Assembly (NCBI GenBank): GCA_052289195.1
Contig: DAWAJD010000041.1
Coordinates: forward strand, 1-14,596
Source: UBA4644 sp900555855
GTDB taxonomy: Bacteria > Bacillota > Clostridia > Oscillospirales > Butyricicoccaceae
Direction: 5' to 3'
DNA: 14,596 bases
Shown here: positions 7,483 to 14,016 of the stretch, in pieces
How positions within the stretch are numbered: position 1 is the stretch's first letter
Layout: each line of letters starts with the position of its first letter
Program-made: the position numbers and the translations under genes
Notes under the pieces: generated by a model
Told to the model about the DNA's origin: nothing
What the model saw: only the letters and a program-made list of their open reading frames with translations
The model's database searches: none

Positions 7483-8166
7483 TCAGAGAAGCGCGAAGAT
7501 CTCGTGCAGATCCCGGATCACATGATCTGCCTGCATACCGTCCTCCTCCGCGCCGCCCTCCGGCGCATACCAGCAGGTACGGATGCCGGCGTTGAGACCG
7601 CCCCGAATATCGCTGGTGCGGGAATCGCCCACGATAAGTACGGTCTGCCGGTCTACCGGGCCAATGGCAGAAAACACCCGGTCAAAAAAGGCCGGGTCGG
7701 GCTTTTCCACCCCCAGCTCCTCGGAGAGGAACACGCCGTCCATCAGCGCGCCCAAGCCGGACAGGCGAAGCTTTTTCTCCTGGGCCACCACCGTCCCGTT
7801 GGACACCACATACTGCCGCACCCGGCCCCGCAGGGCGCGGACGATGGCCAGACTGTCGTCCCGATAAACGATAGTATCTCCCAGACAGACCTGATAGCGC
7901 TCGTTAAAGGCCGGAGCCAGGGAAGCATCCAGCCCCTCGGCGGTAAAGAATTCCCGGAAGCGGCCCTCCAAAACCTGTAGCCGGGTGGCCTCACCCCGCT
8001 CCAGCCGCTCCCACCAGCGCTTGTTGATGGCGGAATAGCGCCGCAGCATCTCCTCCGTGCAGTCTCCCAGCGCAAACTCGGCAAACAGCCGGCGGATGGC
8101 CGCGCTCTCCGCCGCGGCAAAGTCCAGCAGCGTGCCATCCACATCCCAGAGTATCGTTTCGATCAT
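7483..8166 (-). CDS. yjjG: HAD-superfamily hydrolase, YjjG-type noncanonical pyrimidine nucleotidase
   Basis: This 227-residue protein is a full-length HAD subfamily IA phosphatase. Motif I is DVDGT (8-12, nucleophile Asp8 and acid Asp10), motif II SNG at 122-124, motif III Lys155 in EKPDP, and motif IV GDSRTSDI at 180-187. The cap-region segment AINKRWWERLERGEATRLQV closely parallels Escherichia coli YjjG, a nucleotidase that removes damaged or noncanonical pyrimidine monophosphates. The related phosphoglycolate phosphatases are an alternative. The ATG at 8166 has GGAGGAGG just upstream and lies 15 bases after the ybaK-like stop, so it is the last gene of that operon. It would act in the cytosol. 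Confidence 0.85.
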   Translation of the reverse strand: MIETILWDVDGTLLDFAAAESAAIRRLFAEFALGDCTEEMLRRYSAINKRWWERLERGEATRLQVLEGRFREFFTAEGLDASLAPAFNERYQVCLGDTIVYRDDSLAIVRALRGRVRQYVVSNGTVVAQEKKLRLSGLGALMDGVFLSEELGVEKPDPAFFDRVFSAIGPVDRQTVLIVGDSRTSDIRGGLNAGIRTCWYAPEGGAEEDGMQADHVIRDLHEIFALL

Positions 8167-8181
8167 AGGTCCTCCTCCGCC

Positions 8182-8658
8182 TCAATCCGCCGTCAGGCTG
8201 GCAAAGCTCCCGCCGCACAGCGCGGCAAGCGCCTCCCCATTGGCCTCCACCTGCGCGCCGATGCGCCCGGCAGAGACAAGGATCGTGTCAAACAGCACCG
8301 CCGTCTCCTCAAAAAAGGTGGGGAACTGCTTTTTCATGCCGATGGGCGAGCAGCCGCCCCGCACATAGCCGGTGATCTTCTGAAGCTCCGCCACATGGAG
8401 CAGCTCCACGCTCTTCTCCCCCGCCGCCCGGGCGGCCTTTTTCAGGTCCAGGGTTGCCTCCGCCGGGATCACAAAAACACAGAAGCCGCCGGAAGCGCCC
8501 CGTGTCACCAGCGTTTTGAATACCCGCTGGGGATCCAGCCCCAGCAGCCGGGCCACCGTGACGCCGTCCACCGCTTCCTTGCCATGAGGGTAGCTGTGGG
8601 GCGTATAGGTAACGCCGGCCTGCTCCAGCATCCGCATCACATTGGTCTTGTCTTCCAC
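8182..8658 (-). CDS. ybaK: YbaK/EbsC-type Cys-tRNA(Pro) deacylase
   Basis: This is a YbaK-family aminoacyl-tRNA editing protein that hydrolyses Cys-tRNA(Pro) made by mistake by prolyl-tRNA synthetase. Lys48 in FKTLV matches the conserved functional lysine of the family, and YVRGGCSPIGMKK at 98-110 is the family hallmark. I chose the GTG at 8658: it gives 158 residues, the usual length, begins 13 bases after the GntR stop, and has GGAGG seven bases upstream. An ATG at 8715 would add 19 unrelated residues and overlap the GntR gene by 44 bases, which is less likely. It acts in the cytosol. Its place between a GntR regulator and a nucleotidase suggests a small housekeeping operon, not a dedicated pathway. 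Confidence 0.9.
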   Translation of the reverse strand: MEDKTNVMRMLEQAGVTYTPHSYPHGKEAVDGVTVARLLGLDPQRVFKTLVTRGASGGFCVFVIPAEATLDLKKAARAAGEKSVELLHVAELQKITGYVRGGCSPIGMKKQFPTFFEETAVLFDTILVSAGRIGAQVEANGEALAALCGGSFASLTAD

Positions 8659-8671
8659 TCCTGTGCCTCCG

Positions 8672-9334
8672 TCATTCGATGAGCTCAAAAAAGCTGTTTC
8701 TGGCGTTCTGGACATGAACGCCCATGAGCCGCTCCGCCTCGTCCGGGTCGTGGCGGGCGATGGCGTTCACAATCTCCCGGTGCTCCTGGGTGGAAGCGGC
8801 GGCCCGTCCCTGACGGACGGTGGCCTCCCGGGCCTTCTGGATGTAATTGTGGAACAGGGAAAGGATCTGCTTCAGCGGCCGGCTGCGGCAGCCCTCATAG
8901 ACCAGCTCGTGGAACCGGTTGTCCAGATTCCAGACCTGCAGATTATCGCCCCGGCCCACATAAAACTCCTGCAGCTCCACGATCTCCTGCAGTTCCTCCA
9001 GCTCTCCCATGGTGATGTTTTCCGCCGCCCGCCGGGCCGCCAGACCCTCGATGCGGACCCGGATGGTATAGATATCGTCCACATCCCGTTCGGAGATGCC
9101 CACCACCACCGCGCCCTTGTTGTGGGTGGTCTTGACCAGGCCCTCCAGCTCCAGCTGCATCAGCGCTTCCCGCACCGGCGTCCGGGAGACGCCCATCTCG
9201 CCGCAGAGCTTCACCTCGGTAAGGCTTGTCCCCGGCGAAAGATCGCCGCTGAGAATGGCCCGCTCCAGCTGGCGGAACACCTCGGTGCGCATGGGGGTGA
9301 CGGAATAGTTTTCATTGATGGGCTTCATGTTCAT
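8672..9334 (-). CDS. GntR-family regulator, FadR/FCD type
   Basis: This 220-residue protein has an N-terminal GntR winged helix-turn-helix (about 15-78, with MGVSRTPVREAL at 47-58) and a C-terminal all-helical FCD ligand-binding domain. The FCD metal-site residues all seem present: Asp138 and His142 in DNRFH, His185 in EHRE, and His207. Such proteins usually sense small carboxylates or sugar acids through the bound metal and repress nearby genes. It is the first gene of a three-gene operon whose partners (tRNA editing and nucleotide clean-up) do not suggest a ligand. The ATG at 9334 is supported by AAGGAGG at 9344-9350. Only a terminator lies between it and the upstream dacF-like gene. Confidence 0.9.
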   Translation of the reverse strand: MNMKPINENYSVTPMRTEVFRQLERAILSGDLSPGTSLTEVKLCGEMGVSRTPVREALMQLELEGLVKTTHNKGAVVVGISERDVDDIYTIRVRIEGLAARRAAENITMGELEELQEIVELQEFYVGRGDNLQVWNLDNRFHELVYEGCRSRPLKQILSLFHNYIQKAREATVRQGRAAASTQEHREIVNAIARHDPDEAERLMGVHVQNARNSFFELIE

Positions 9335-9343
9335 GGTGCGCTT

Positions 9344-9350
9344 CCTCCTT
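9344..9350 (-). promoter_or_regulatory. Ribosome binding site of the GntR gene, directly after a terminator
   Basis: AAGGAGG lies nine bases before the ATG and only four bases after the T-tract of the preceding terminator. The leader must therefore begin at or upstream of that hairpin. Confidence 0.75.
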
Positions 9351-9354
9351 CCGG

Positions 9355-9377
9355 AAAAAAGCCGGCAAGCGCCGGCT
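9355..9377 (-). terminator. Intrinsic terminator of the carboxypeptidase gene
   Basis: The stem AGCCGGC/GCCGGCT with loop AAGC (9360-9377) is followed on the minus strand by TTTTTT. It is 25 bases past the carboxypeptidase stop. Confidence 0.85.
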
Positions 9378-9402
9378 CAGATGCTCTGTTCCCTTTGCCT
9401 TC

Positions 9403-10689
9403 TTATTGTCTCCGGCGGCGGCGCTTCGCCCGGCGGCGGTTCACCAGGATCACATAGACCACCAGGATCACGATCAGCGCCACGATCGACGCCACGATGA
9501 TCTTAAAGGCGGTGCTGGCAAAAAAGCCGGTGATCCGATCCAGAATATACAGGACGGTGGAGCGGGCGGCGTCGGAGGAGGCCACCAGATCCAGCTGCCA
9601 GGTCTTGCCCTCGTAGGAGACGGTGAGCTTGCCCAGAACATCGCCGGCCTGCACCGGCGCGGCCACGCTCTCCTCCACGGTATACTTCATGGTCAGGTCC
9701 GAAGTCTCAAAGGCGTTGGGCAGCATGGCCGTGATGTTCTCGCTGGGCGTCACCACAACGCTGTCCTTCTCGTTGGACAGCCGCACCGGCACCTCCGCGA
9801 TGGGCTCGCTGCTGCTGAGCATCACCTGCTGGGAAAAGTTTTCCGCGCCGTAATCAAAGAGCTTCGCCGTCTCGATAAACTGGTTCCGCTCGCCGTTTTC
9901 CCCCTTCTCCGCGCCCAGGACCACGGTGTAATAGGTATAATCGCCCTTGACGCAGGCGGCCACCAGACAAAGCCCCGCCGGCGTGGTGGTGCCCGTTTTG
10001 ATGCCGATGGCGCCCTCGTAGTAATATTCCCGGGTGCTCTTGCGAGAGATCAGATAGTTGGTGGTGTATTTTGTGGTGGTCTGGGGGTGCTTGTTTGTGA
10101 TGGGCAGGACGACCTCGTCCTTGGCCACGATCTCCGCAATGGTGGGATTCTCCATGGCAGCCTTGGCGATGCGCAGCAGATCCCGGGCGGAGGTATAGTG
10201 CTCCTCGTCGTGGAGCCCGTGGGGATTGACGAAATGGGTATTGGTGCAGCCCAGCTCCTGCGCCCGGTTATTCATCAGGTCCGCAAAGGCGCTGATGCTG
10301 CCGGAGATATGGATGGCCATGGCGTTGGCCGCGTCGTTACCGGAGGCGATGAGCATATATTCCATCAGGTCCATGAAGGAGATCTCCTCCCCCGCCAGCA
10401 GATAGCTGGCGCTGCCCAGCTCAAACAGGCCGTCCACCGCCGCGGCGGGCACGGTGATGATATCCTCCGGATTTCCGTATTCCATCGCCACCAGCGCCGT
10501 CATCAGCTTGGTGGTGCTGGCCGGATAGAGCCGGGCGTCGGCGTCCTGCTCCAGCAGGACGGTATCTGTGTTCAGCTCATACAGAATGGCTCCCTTGGCC
10601 GCCACCGGATGCTCGGGAGCGGTGGCCGCAAGGGCAGGCGTCGCCAGCAAAACGGCTGCAAACAGAAGACAAATTATTTTTTTCACCAT
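9403..10689 (-). CDS. D-alanyl-D-alanine carboxypeptidase (PBP5 / DacA-DacF family)
   Basis: This is a 428-residue S11-family penicillin-binding protein that trims the terminal D-Ala from peptidoglycan stem peptides. All three active-site motifs are present: STTK at 58-61, SGN at 116-118 and KTG at 231-233. It has a signal peptide (about 1-22, ending ALA-A), a C-terminal beta-rich domain (about 285-370) and a C-terminal membrane anchor at about 397-416, followed by a very basic tail. The ATG at 10689 is chosen because it begins the signal peptide and has GGGAG eight bases upstream; an ATG nine codons earlier would put polar residues in front of the signal. It is divergent from comEA and has its own promoter and terminator. 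Confidence 0.93.
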   Translation of the reverse strand: MVKKIICLLFAAVLLATPALAATAPEHPVAAKGAILYELNTDTVLLEQDADARLYPASTTKLMTALVAMEYGNPEDIITVPAAAVDGLFELGSASYLLAGEEISFMDLMEYMLIASGNDAANAMAIHISGSISAFADLMNNRAQELGCTNTHFVNPHGLHDEEHYTSARDLLRIAKAAMENPTIAEIVAKDEVVLPITNKHPQTTTKYTTNYLISRKSTREYYYEGAIGIKTGTTTPAGLCLVAACVKGDYTYYTVVLGAEKGENGERNQFIETAKLFDYGAENFSQQVMLSSSEPIAEVPVRLSNEKDSVVVTPSENITAMLPNAFETSDLTMKYTVEESVAAPVQAGDVLGKLTVSYEGKTWQLDLVASSDAARSTVLYILDRITGFFASTAFKIIVASIVALIVILVVYVILVNRRRAKRRRRRQ

Positions 10690-10731
10690 TTCGACCTCTC
10701 CCTGTGTTGTTTTCACTTGATTTGTGGTATT

Positions 10732-10760
10732 ATTTTAGCAAATCCCGGGATGCTTTGCAA
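10732..10760 (-). promoter_or_regulatory. Probable promoter of the carboxypeptidase gene
   Basis: On the minus strand TTGCAA (10755-10760) and TAAAAT (10732-10737) are separated by 17 bases, about 43 bases upstream of the start. The -35 box matches consensus at four of six positions and the -10 at five of six. Confidence 0.5.
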
Positions 10761-10818
10761 CCATCTTGCGGGGGCAGGGAAAAATTTTCAAAATTCTTTC
10801 AGAAACGGGGGCGCTTTG

Positions 10819-11193
10819 ATGAAGCGGAGGCTGCTTTTGGCGTGCTGCGCCCTTTTGCTGACGGCAGGGCTGGGTGCGCTGCGCTTTTTCCGGCTCACCG
10901 GCGGACGGCTCCCGCCCCGGTCGGCCGAAGGAAGCGCTCTGCCGCCGCTTGTGACCTTCGCCCCGGAGTTTACGGCGGCGGAGACCGGCGCGCTGCTGGA
11001 TCTGAACACCGCCGATCAGGCTGCGCTGGAGACCCTTCCGGGCATCGGCGAAGCGCTGGCCCAGCGGATCCTCGCCTACCGGGAGACCCACGGCCCCTTT
11101 TCCTCCGTGGGCGAGCTTCAGGCGGTGGACGGCATCGGTCCCGGCATCCTGGCCCGGCTGCGGCCCTATGTGACCGCAGCGCCGCCGGAATAA
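10819..11193 (+). CDS. comEA: ComEA-type helix-hairpin-helix DNA-binding protein
   Basis: This 124-residue protein has an N-terminal hydrophobic signal or membrane anchor (about 4-24), a short linker and a double helix-hairpin-helix domain (about 58-119). Its landmarks are LDLNTADQAALETLPGIGE and the second hairpin VDGIGPGIL. This is the ComEA competence domain, which binds incoming double-stranded DNA outside the membrane during transformation. It is the short form and lacks the SLBB domain of longer ComEA proteins. No comEC or other competence gene is in the window, so DNA uptake cannot be claimed from this alone. The ATG at 10819 has GGGGG seven bases upstream. It is the only clear plus-strand gene and is followed by a GC-rich hairpin. 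Confidence 0.88.
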   Translation: MKRRLLLACCALLLTAGLGALRFFRLTGGRLPPRSAEGSALPPLVTFAPEFTAAETGALLDLNTADQAALETLPGIGEALAQRILAYRETHGPFSSVGELQAVDGIGPGILARLRPYVTAAPPE

Positions 11194-11210
11194 ACAGAAG
11201 AAAGAAACAG

Positions 11211-11242
11211 GCAAAAGGCCGCTCCCTCTGGGGAGCGGCCTT
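11211..11242. terminator. GC-rich hairpin after comEA with atypical T-tract position
   Basis: AAGGCCGCTCCC pairs perfectly with GGGAGCGGCCTT around TCTG (11215-11242), 21 bases after the comEA stop. On the plus strand only two T are present before GGAGACTG. The better U-tract (TTTT, then further T-rich sequence) is on the minus strand, pointing toward comEA. The hairpin may work in both directions or mainly against transcription from the right. The same stem core occurs at 12738-12761. Confidence 0.65.
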
Positions 11243-11252
11243 GGAGACTGTC

Positions 11253-11479
11253 GAAAAACCGCTTCGCTGGGTTTTTCTTCCCGCAAAACGAGTTTTGCGG
11301 GGCCCCATTTTATTTGATAGGCTCTGGTCGCCCGAACTACGGGCTCCCGCGCCATACGCCGCACTCGCGGCGCGGCCCAGAAGGGCCGTGGCCCCGGCCT
11401 GCGGGCCGGTTTCGCCAAATTTTTGCGAAAATTTGGCGGGTTACGGTGTTTTTTCCCGGCGCATGTCCGTGAAAAAACA
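11253..11479. repeat. Intergenic chain of eight or more perfect hairpins (block 2)
   Basis: This stretch is almost entirely made of short inverted repeats in series: GAAAAACC/GGTTTTTC (11253-11277), CCGCAAAAC/GTTTTGCGG with a GA loop (11281-11300), GGGGCCCC (11299-11306), GCCCG/CGGGC (11330-11344), CGCCGC/GCGGCG (11357-11372), CGGCCC/GGGCCG (11373-11388), CCGGCC/GGCCGG (11394-11409), an 11-bp stem CGCCAAATTTT with loop TGCG (11413-11438), and TGTTTTTTC/GAAAAAACA (11447-11479). It is part of the only gap above 300 bases (11194-11619), where I see no convincing gene. It looks like a composite intergenic repeat; the function is unknown. Confidence 0.65.
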
Positions 11480-11500
11480 TCCCATAGGAAAAAGCCTGCA

Positions 11501-11534
11501 ATTGGGGCACCCTCCGCAAGGAAGGGACTCCAAT
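11501..11534. repeat. Hairpin with GNRA-type loop, left copy
   Basis: ATTGG/CCAAT arms enclose CTCCGCAAGGAAG (11512-11524), which folds as CC-GCAA-GG with a GNRA-type tetraloop on the plus strand. The same inner motif, with GTAA in the loop, occurs in inverted orientation at 12691-12703. Confidence 0.5.
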
Positions 11535-11619
11535 GATTTGTATTTCGCTTTTTTCGCGGATTGTGGTGTCATAATCCGACGCTTGCTATCCCTGTGGACA
11601 CGACGGCAAATGCTTCGTA

Positions 11620-12507
11620 TTATTTATTTATAATAACTCCTTTGTACCAAGTCGGAATGGATTTCGTCATATTCTCATACCAGCTTAGTACATCTTTTGC
11701 TTGATTTATCATTACTTGAATTTGGCTCTGCCCAAAAGGAATTGCCCAAGGCACAGAAGATAAAGTATTACTGCTAATATAAAGTGCGAGCAACTCCCAA
11801 AACGGAATTGGTACATCATTGCTGAAGTATCCGTTTACCATTCCGGTTGCAAACAAAGGGGTAGCTTGAGCGCACCACACAATGCGGTTAAATTCTTCCC
11901 ACGGATCTCCGAAGTCATTTCTATTAAAATCAATGATGTAGAGTCGCTTATCATTCCCTATCATCATATTGCCGATATGGTAATCTCCGTGCTGATAGGT
12001 TTGAGGGCGACCGCTGAGCAAATATCTGTGAGCGTTAATGTAATCAATGAAGGCTTGCCCGTTTTCGTACTTGACAGGACATTCTTCATACATCTTGATT
12101 TTGTGGTCTGCTTTACGATTAAAATAGATTTCCCAATCTTCTATTTCTTTCGGAGCGGGGATTTTATGAATTTCTTTTAGTATTTTTCCCGCTTCAAAAC
12201 CATAAGAATACTGTTCTTGGTTTGTTAAATTATGTATATTTTCTTCTGCATCAATGCCATCTATCCAAGTTTGAATAGAATAAACTCCTTCATCAAATGT
12301 GCCGAACTCTAAGGGGCGGCACATTGGTACACCGAGAGCTGCTACCTGACCCATAAGTTCATATTCGCTTTTCTTCCTGTCATACTGTTCAATCGGAGAA
12401 ACACGAAGCAAAAATTTATTTCCTTGCTCGTCGGTAACACAGTATTTTCTATCTTCTGACCAACCTTTATCTATTAGTTGCTTTGTAATAAATTCATGTT
12501 GTGGCAT
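11620..12507 (-). CDS. Aminoglycoside phosphotransferase-family kinase, AT-rich and probably acquired
   Basis: This 295-residue protein is an APH/choline-kinase-fold small-molecule kinase. The catalytic loop is HGDYHIGN at 173-180 (catalytic Asp175, metal-binding Asn180), and the metal-binding aspartate follows in IIDFNRNDFGDP (Asp193). The N-lobe is complete (about 20-90) and the frame is intact. Members phosphorylate aminoglycosides or other small hydroxylated substrates; I cannot assign it to a known resistance gene. Base use differs sharply from its neighbours: 22 of 60 bases are G or C at 12061-12120, against 40 of 60 at 13441-13500. It stands alone between two palindrome-rich arms, which suggests horizontal gain. 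The ATG at 12507 has a modest AAAGG upstream. No mobility gene is adjacent. Confidence 0.85.
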   Translation of the reverse strand: MPQHEFITKQLIDKGWSEDRKYCVTDEQGNKFLLRVSPIEQYDRKKSEYELMGQVAALGVPMCRPLEFGTFDEGVYSIQTWIDGIDAEENIHNLTNQEQYSYGFEAGKILKEIHKIPAPKEIEDWEIYFNRKADHKIKMYEECPVKYENGQAFIDYINAHRYLLSGRPQTYQHGDYHIGNMMIGNDKRLYIIDFNRNDFGDPWEEFNRIVWCAQATPLFATGMVNGYFSNDVPIPFWELLALYISSNTLSSVPWAIPFGQSQIQVMINQAKDVLSWYENMTKSIPTWYKGVIINK

Positions 12508-12517
12508 AGCCTTTCAT

Positions 12518-12579
12518 CCTTTCAAAGAATTATTTGCCTTACAAAAATTATTCTTGGTAAAATTATATTTCTTATTATA
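12518..12579 (-). promoter_or_regulatory. AT-rich leader and probable promoter of the phosphotransferase gene
   Basis: Two TATAAT boxes occur on the minus strand (12574-12579 and 12562-12567), neither with a good -35 partner. Between them and the start, an imperfect hairpin pairs AAGAAT then ATTT with AAAT then ATTCTT, with one mismatch (about 12523-12554). It could be an operator or leader structure, or a chance product of AT-rich DNA. Confidence 0.35.
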
Positions 12580-12679
12580 CAGAAAATAAAATCATTATTT
12601 ACTATTTTTTGCTCCTACCGTAATCCTTCAATATGATTGTTTTTCCTATAAATCCAAATTCCGGCTGACGACAAAACCA

Positions 12680-12713
12680 AAGGGAGACAACTTCCTTACG
12701 GAGCGTCTCCCTT
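12680..12713. repeat. Hairpin with GNRA-type loop, right copy
   Basis: AAGGGAGAC/GTCTCCCTT form a perfect 9-bp outer stem. On the minus strand the interior carries CTCCGTAAGGAAG (12691-12703), which folds as CC-GTAA-GG. It is the inverted counterpart of the hairpin at 11501-11534. The outer stems differ in sequence while the fold is kept. Confidence 0.5.
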
Positions 12714-12737
12714 CTGCAGCCTTTTTCGACAAGCTGA

Positions 12738-12775
12738 GGCCGCTCCCCCGGGGGAGCGGCCCTGTTTTTCTTTTG
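12738..12775. terminator. GC-rich palindrome after the decarboxylase beta gene, with T-tract on the plus strand
   Basis: GGCCGCTCCCCC and its exact complement GGGGGAGCGGCC form a 24-bp perfect palindrome (12738-12761). The T-rich tract CTGTTTTTCTTTT follows on the plus strand, so a classical terminator would stop transcription running rightward into the decarboxylase operon. For the leftward operon the stem is followed by TCAGCTTGTCG, with no T-run. It may act in both directions. Confidence 0.65.
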
Positions 12776-12782
12776 GAACGGT

Positions 12783-14006
12783 TCAGCCGCCGAACACCGA
12801 AAGCAAAAAGCCTGCGGCGATGGCGGAGCCGATGACGCCGGCCACATTGGGGCCCATGGCGTGCATCAGCAGGAAGTTGGTCTTGTTATACTTGCGGCCC
12901 ACATCCTGAGAGACCCGGGCTGCCATGGGTACGGCGGAGACGCCGGCAGAGCCGATCAGCGGATTGATCTTCTTTCCGGAGGCGTAATACATGACGACGC
13001 CGCCCAGCAGCCCGCCAACGGTGGAGATGCCGAAGGCTACCAGGCCCAGCAGAATGATCTTGATGGTATCCAGACTCAGGAAATTCTCGCCGCTCATGGT
13101 CGCGCCCACGGAGGTGGAGAGGAAGATGGTGATGATGTTCATCAGGGCGTTCTGGGCGGTGTCGGACAGACGGTCCGTCACGCCGCACTCCCGGAACAGG
13201 TTGCCCAGCATCAGGCAGCCGATCAGCGGCGCCGTGGAGGGCAGCAGCAGGATCACGAAGGCCGAGACCACCATGGGGAAGATGATCTTCTCCGTCTTGG
13301 AGACCTCGCGGCTCTGCTCCATTTTCACTCGGCGCATCTCCTCCGTGGTGAACAGCTTCATCAGCGGAGGCTGGATCAGCGGGATCAGCGCCATATAGGA
13401 ATAAGCGGCGATGGCGATGGGGCCCAGCAGCTCCGGCGCAAGCTTGGTGGTCAGATAGATGGCCGTGGGGCCGTCTGCGCCGCCGATGATGCCAGTGGCC
13501 GCCGCCTGCGGTCCGGTAAAGCCCAGCATCACCGCGCCAAAGAAGGCCACGAAAACGCCCAGCTGGGCGGAGGCTCCCATGAGCATGCTCTTGGGGTTTG
13601 CGATCATGGGGCCGAAATCCGTCATGGCGCCCACGCCCATAAAGATCAGCGAGGGATAGATGCCGGCCTTGACGCCGATATAAAATACATCCAACAGCCC
13701 GGCGTTGGCCAATATATGCCCGTAGCTATGGTAGTAGGGGCTGGCTTCATTGAGAAAGTCTGCCCAAAGCTCCGGATGATACATGGCGTTGGCGCCGCCC
13801 GCGGCAACAAAATAGCTCAGATTGCTCAGCAGGCAGCCAAAGGCGATGCCGCACAGCAGCAGCGGCTCGAATTTCTTCACGATGCCCAGATAGAGCAGCA
13901 CGAAGGCGATGATGATCATGACCAGGTTCTTCCAGCCGCCATCCATAAAGAAGGCCGCAAAGCCGGATTCGTTCCAGAGCTTCAGAAGGGTACCGAGTAT
14001 GTCCAT
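12783..14006 (-). CDS. Sodium ion-translocating decarboxylase beta subunit (OadB/MmdB/GcdB family)
   Basis: This 407-residue integral membrane protein is the sodium channel and carboxybiotin decarboxylase subunit of the biotin-dependent decarboxylases. It has about nine to eleven hydrophobic segments. GGADGPTAIYL at 175-185 carries Asp178, equivalent to the Asp in the GGADGPT motif that is essential in Klebsiella OadB. GSAGVSAVPMAAR (352-364) and MGPNVAGVIGSAIAAG (384-399) are the other family blocks. The protein releases CO2 from carboxybiotin and drives sodium outward. It starts 10 bases after the biotin carrier stop with a good AGGAGGG site. The substrate (methylmalonyl-CoA, oxaloacetate or glutaconyl-CoA) depends on the alpha subunit, which is outside the window. 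Confidence 0.95.
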   Translation of the reverse strand: MDILGTLLKLWNESGFAAFFMDGGWKNLVMIIIAFVLLYLGIVKKFEPLLLCGIAFGCLLSNLSYFVAAGGANAMYHPELWADFLNEASPYYHSYGHILANAGLLDVFYIGVKAGIYPSLIFMGVGAMTDFGPMIANPKSMLMGASAQLGVFVAFFGAVMLGFTGPQAAATGIIGGADGPTAIYLTTKLAPELLGPIAIAAYSYMALIPLIQPPLMKLFTTEEMRRVKMEQSREVSKTEKIIFPMVVSAFVILLLPSTAPLIGCLMLGNLFRECGVTDRLSDTAQNALMNIITIFLSTSVGATMSGENFLSLDTIKIILLGLVAFGISTVGGLLGGVVMYYASGKKINPLIGSAGVSAVPMAARVSQDVGRKYNKTNFLLMHAMGPNVAGVIGSAIAAGFLLSVFGG

Positions 14007-14016
14007 AGGTCCCTCC

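Noticed and set aside
8659..8715. N-terminal extension of the YbaK-like protein to an upstream ATG
   Set aside because: The extra 19 residues do not fit the family and overlap the GntR gene. The GTG at 8658 has a better ribosome binding site and gives the normal length.
9406..10818. Plus-strand frame that runs in phase into comEA
   Set aside because: The upstream part is antisense to the carboxypeptidase and Gly/His-rich shadow sequence. The real comEA start is the ATG at 10819, with a ribosome binding site and a signal segment.
11194..11619. CRISPR array or integron-type attachment sites in the repeat-rich gap
   Set aside because: The inverted repeats differ from each other and show no regular direct repeat/spacer period. 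No cas, integrase or recombinase gene is present in the window.
12602..12847. Minus-strand 81-codon frame overlapping the end of the beta subunit gene
   Set aside because: It starts inside the beta subunit gene in another frame, crosses the GC palindrome and both repeat elements, and resembles no protein I know.
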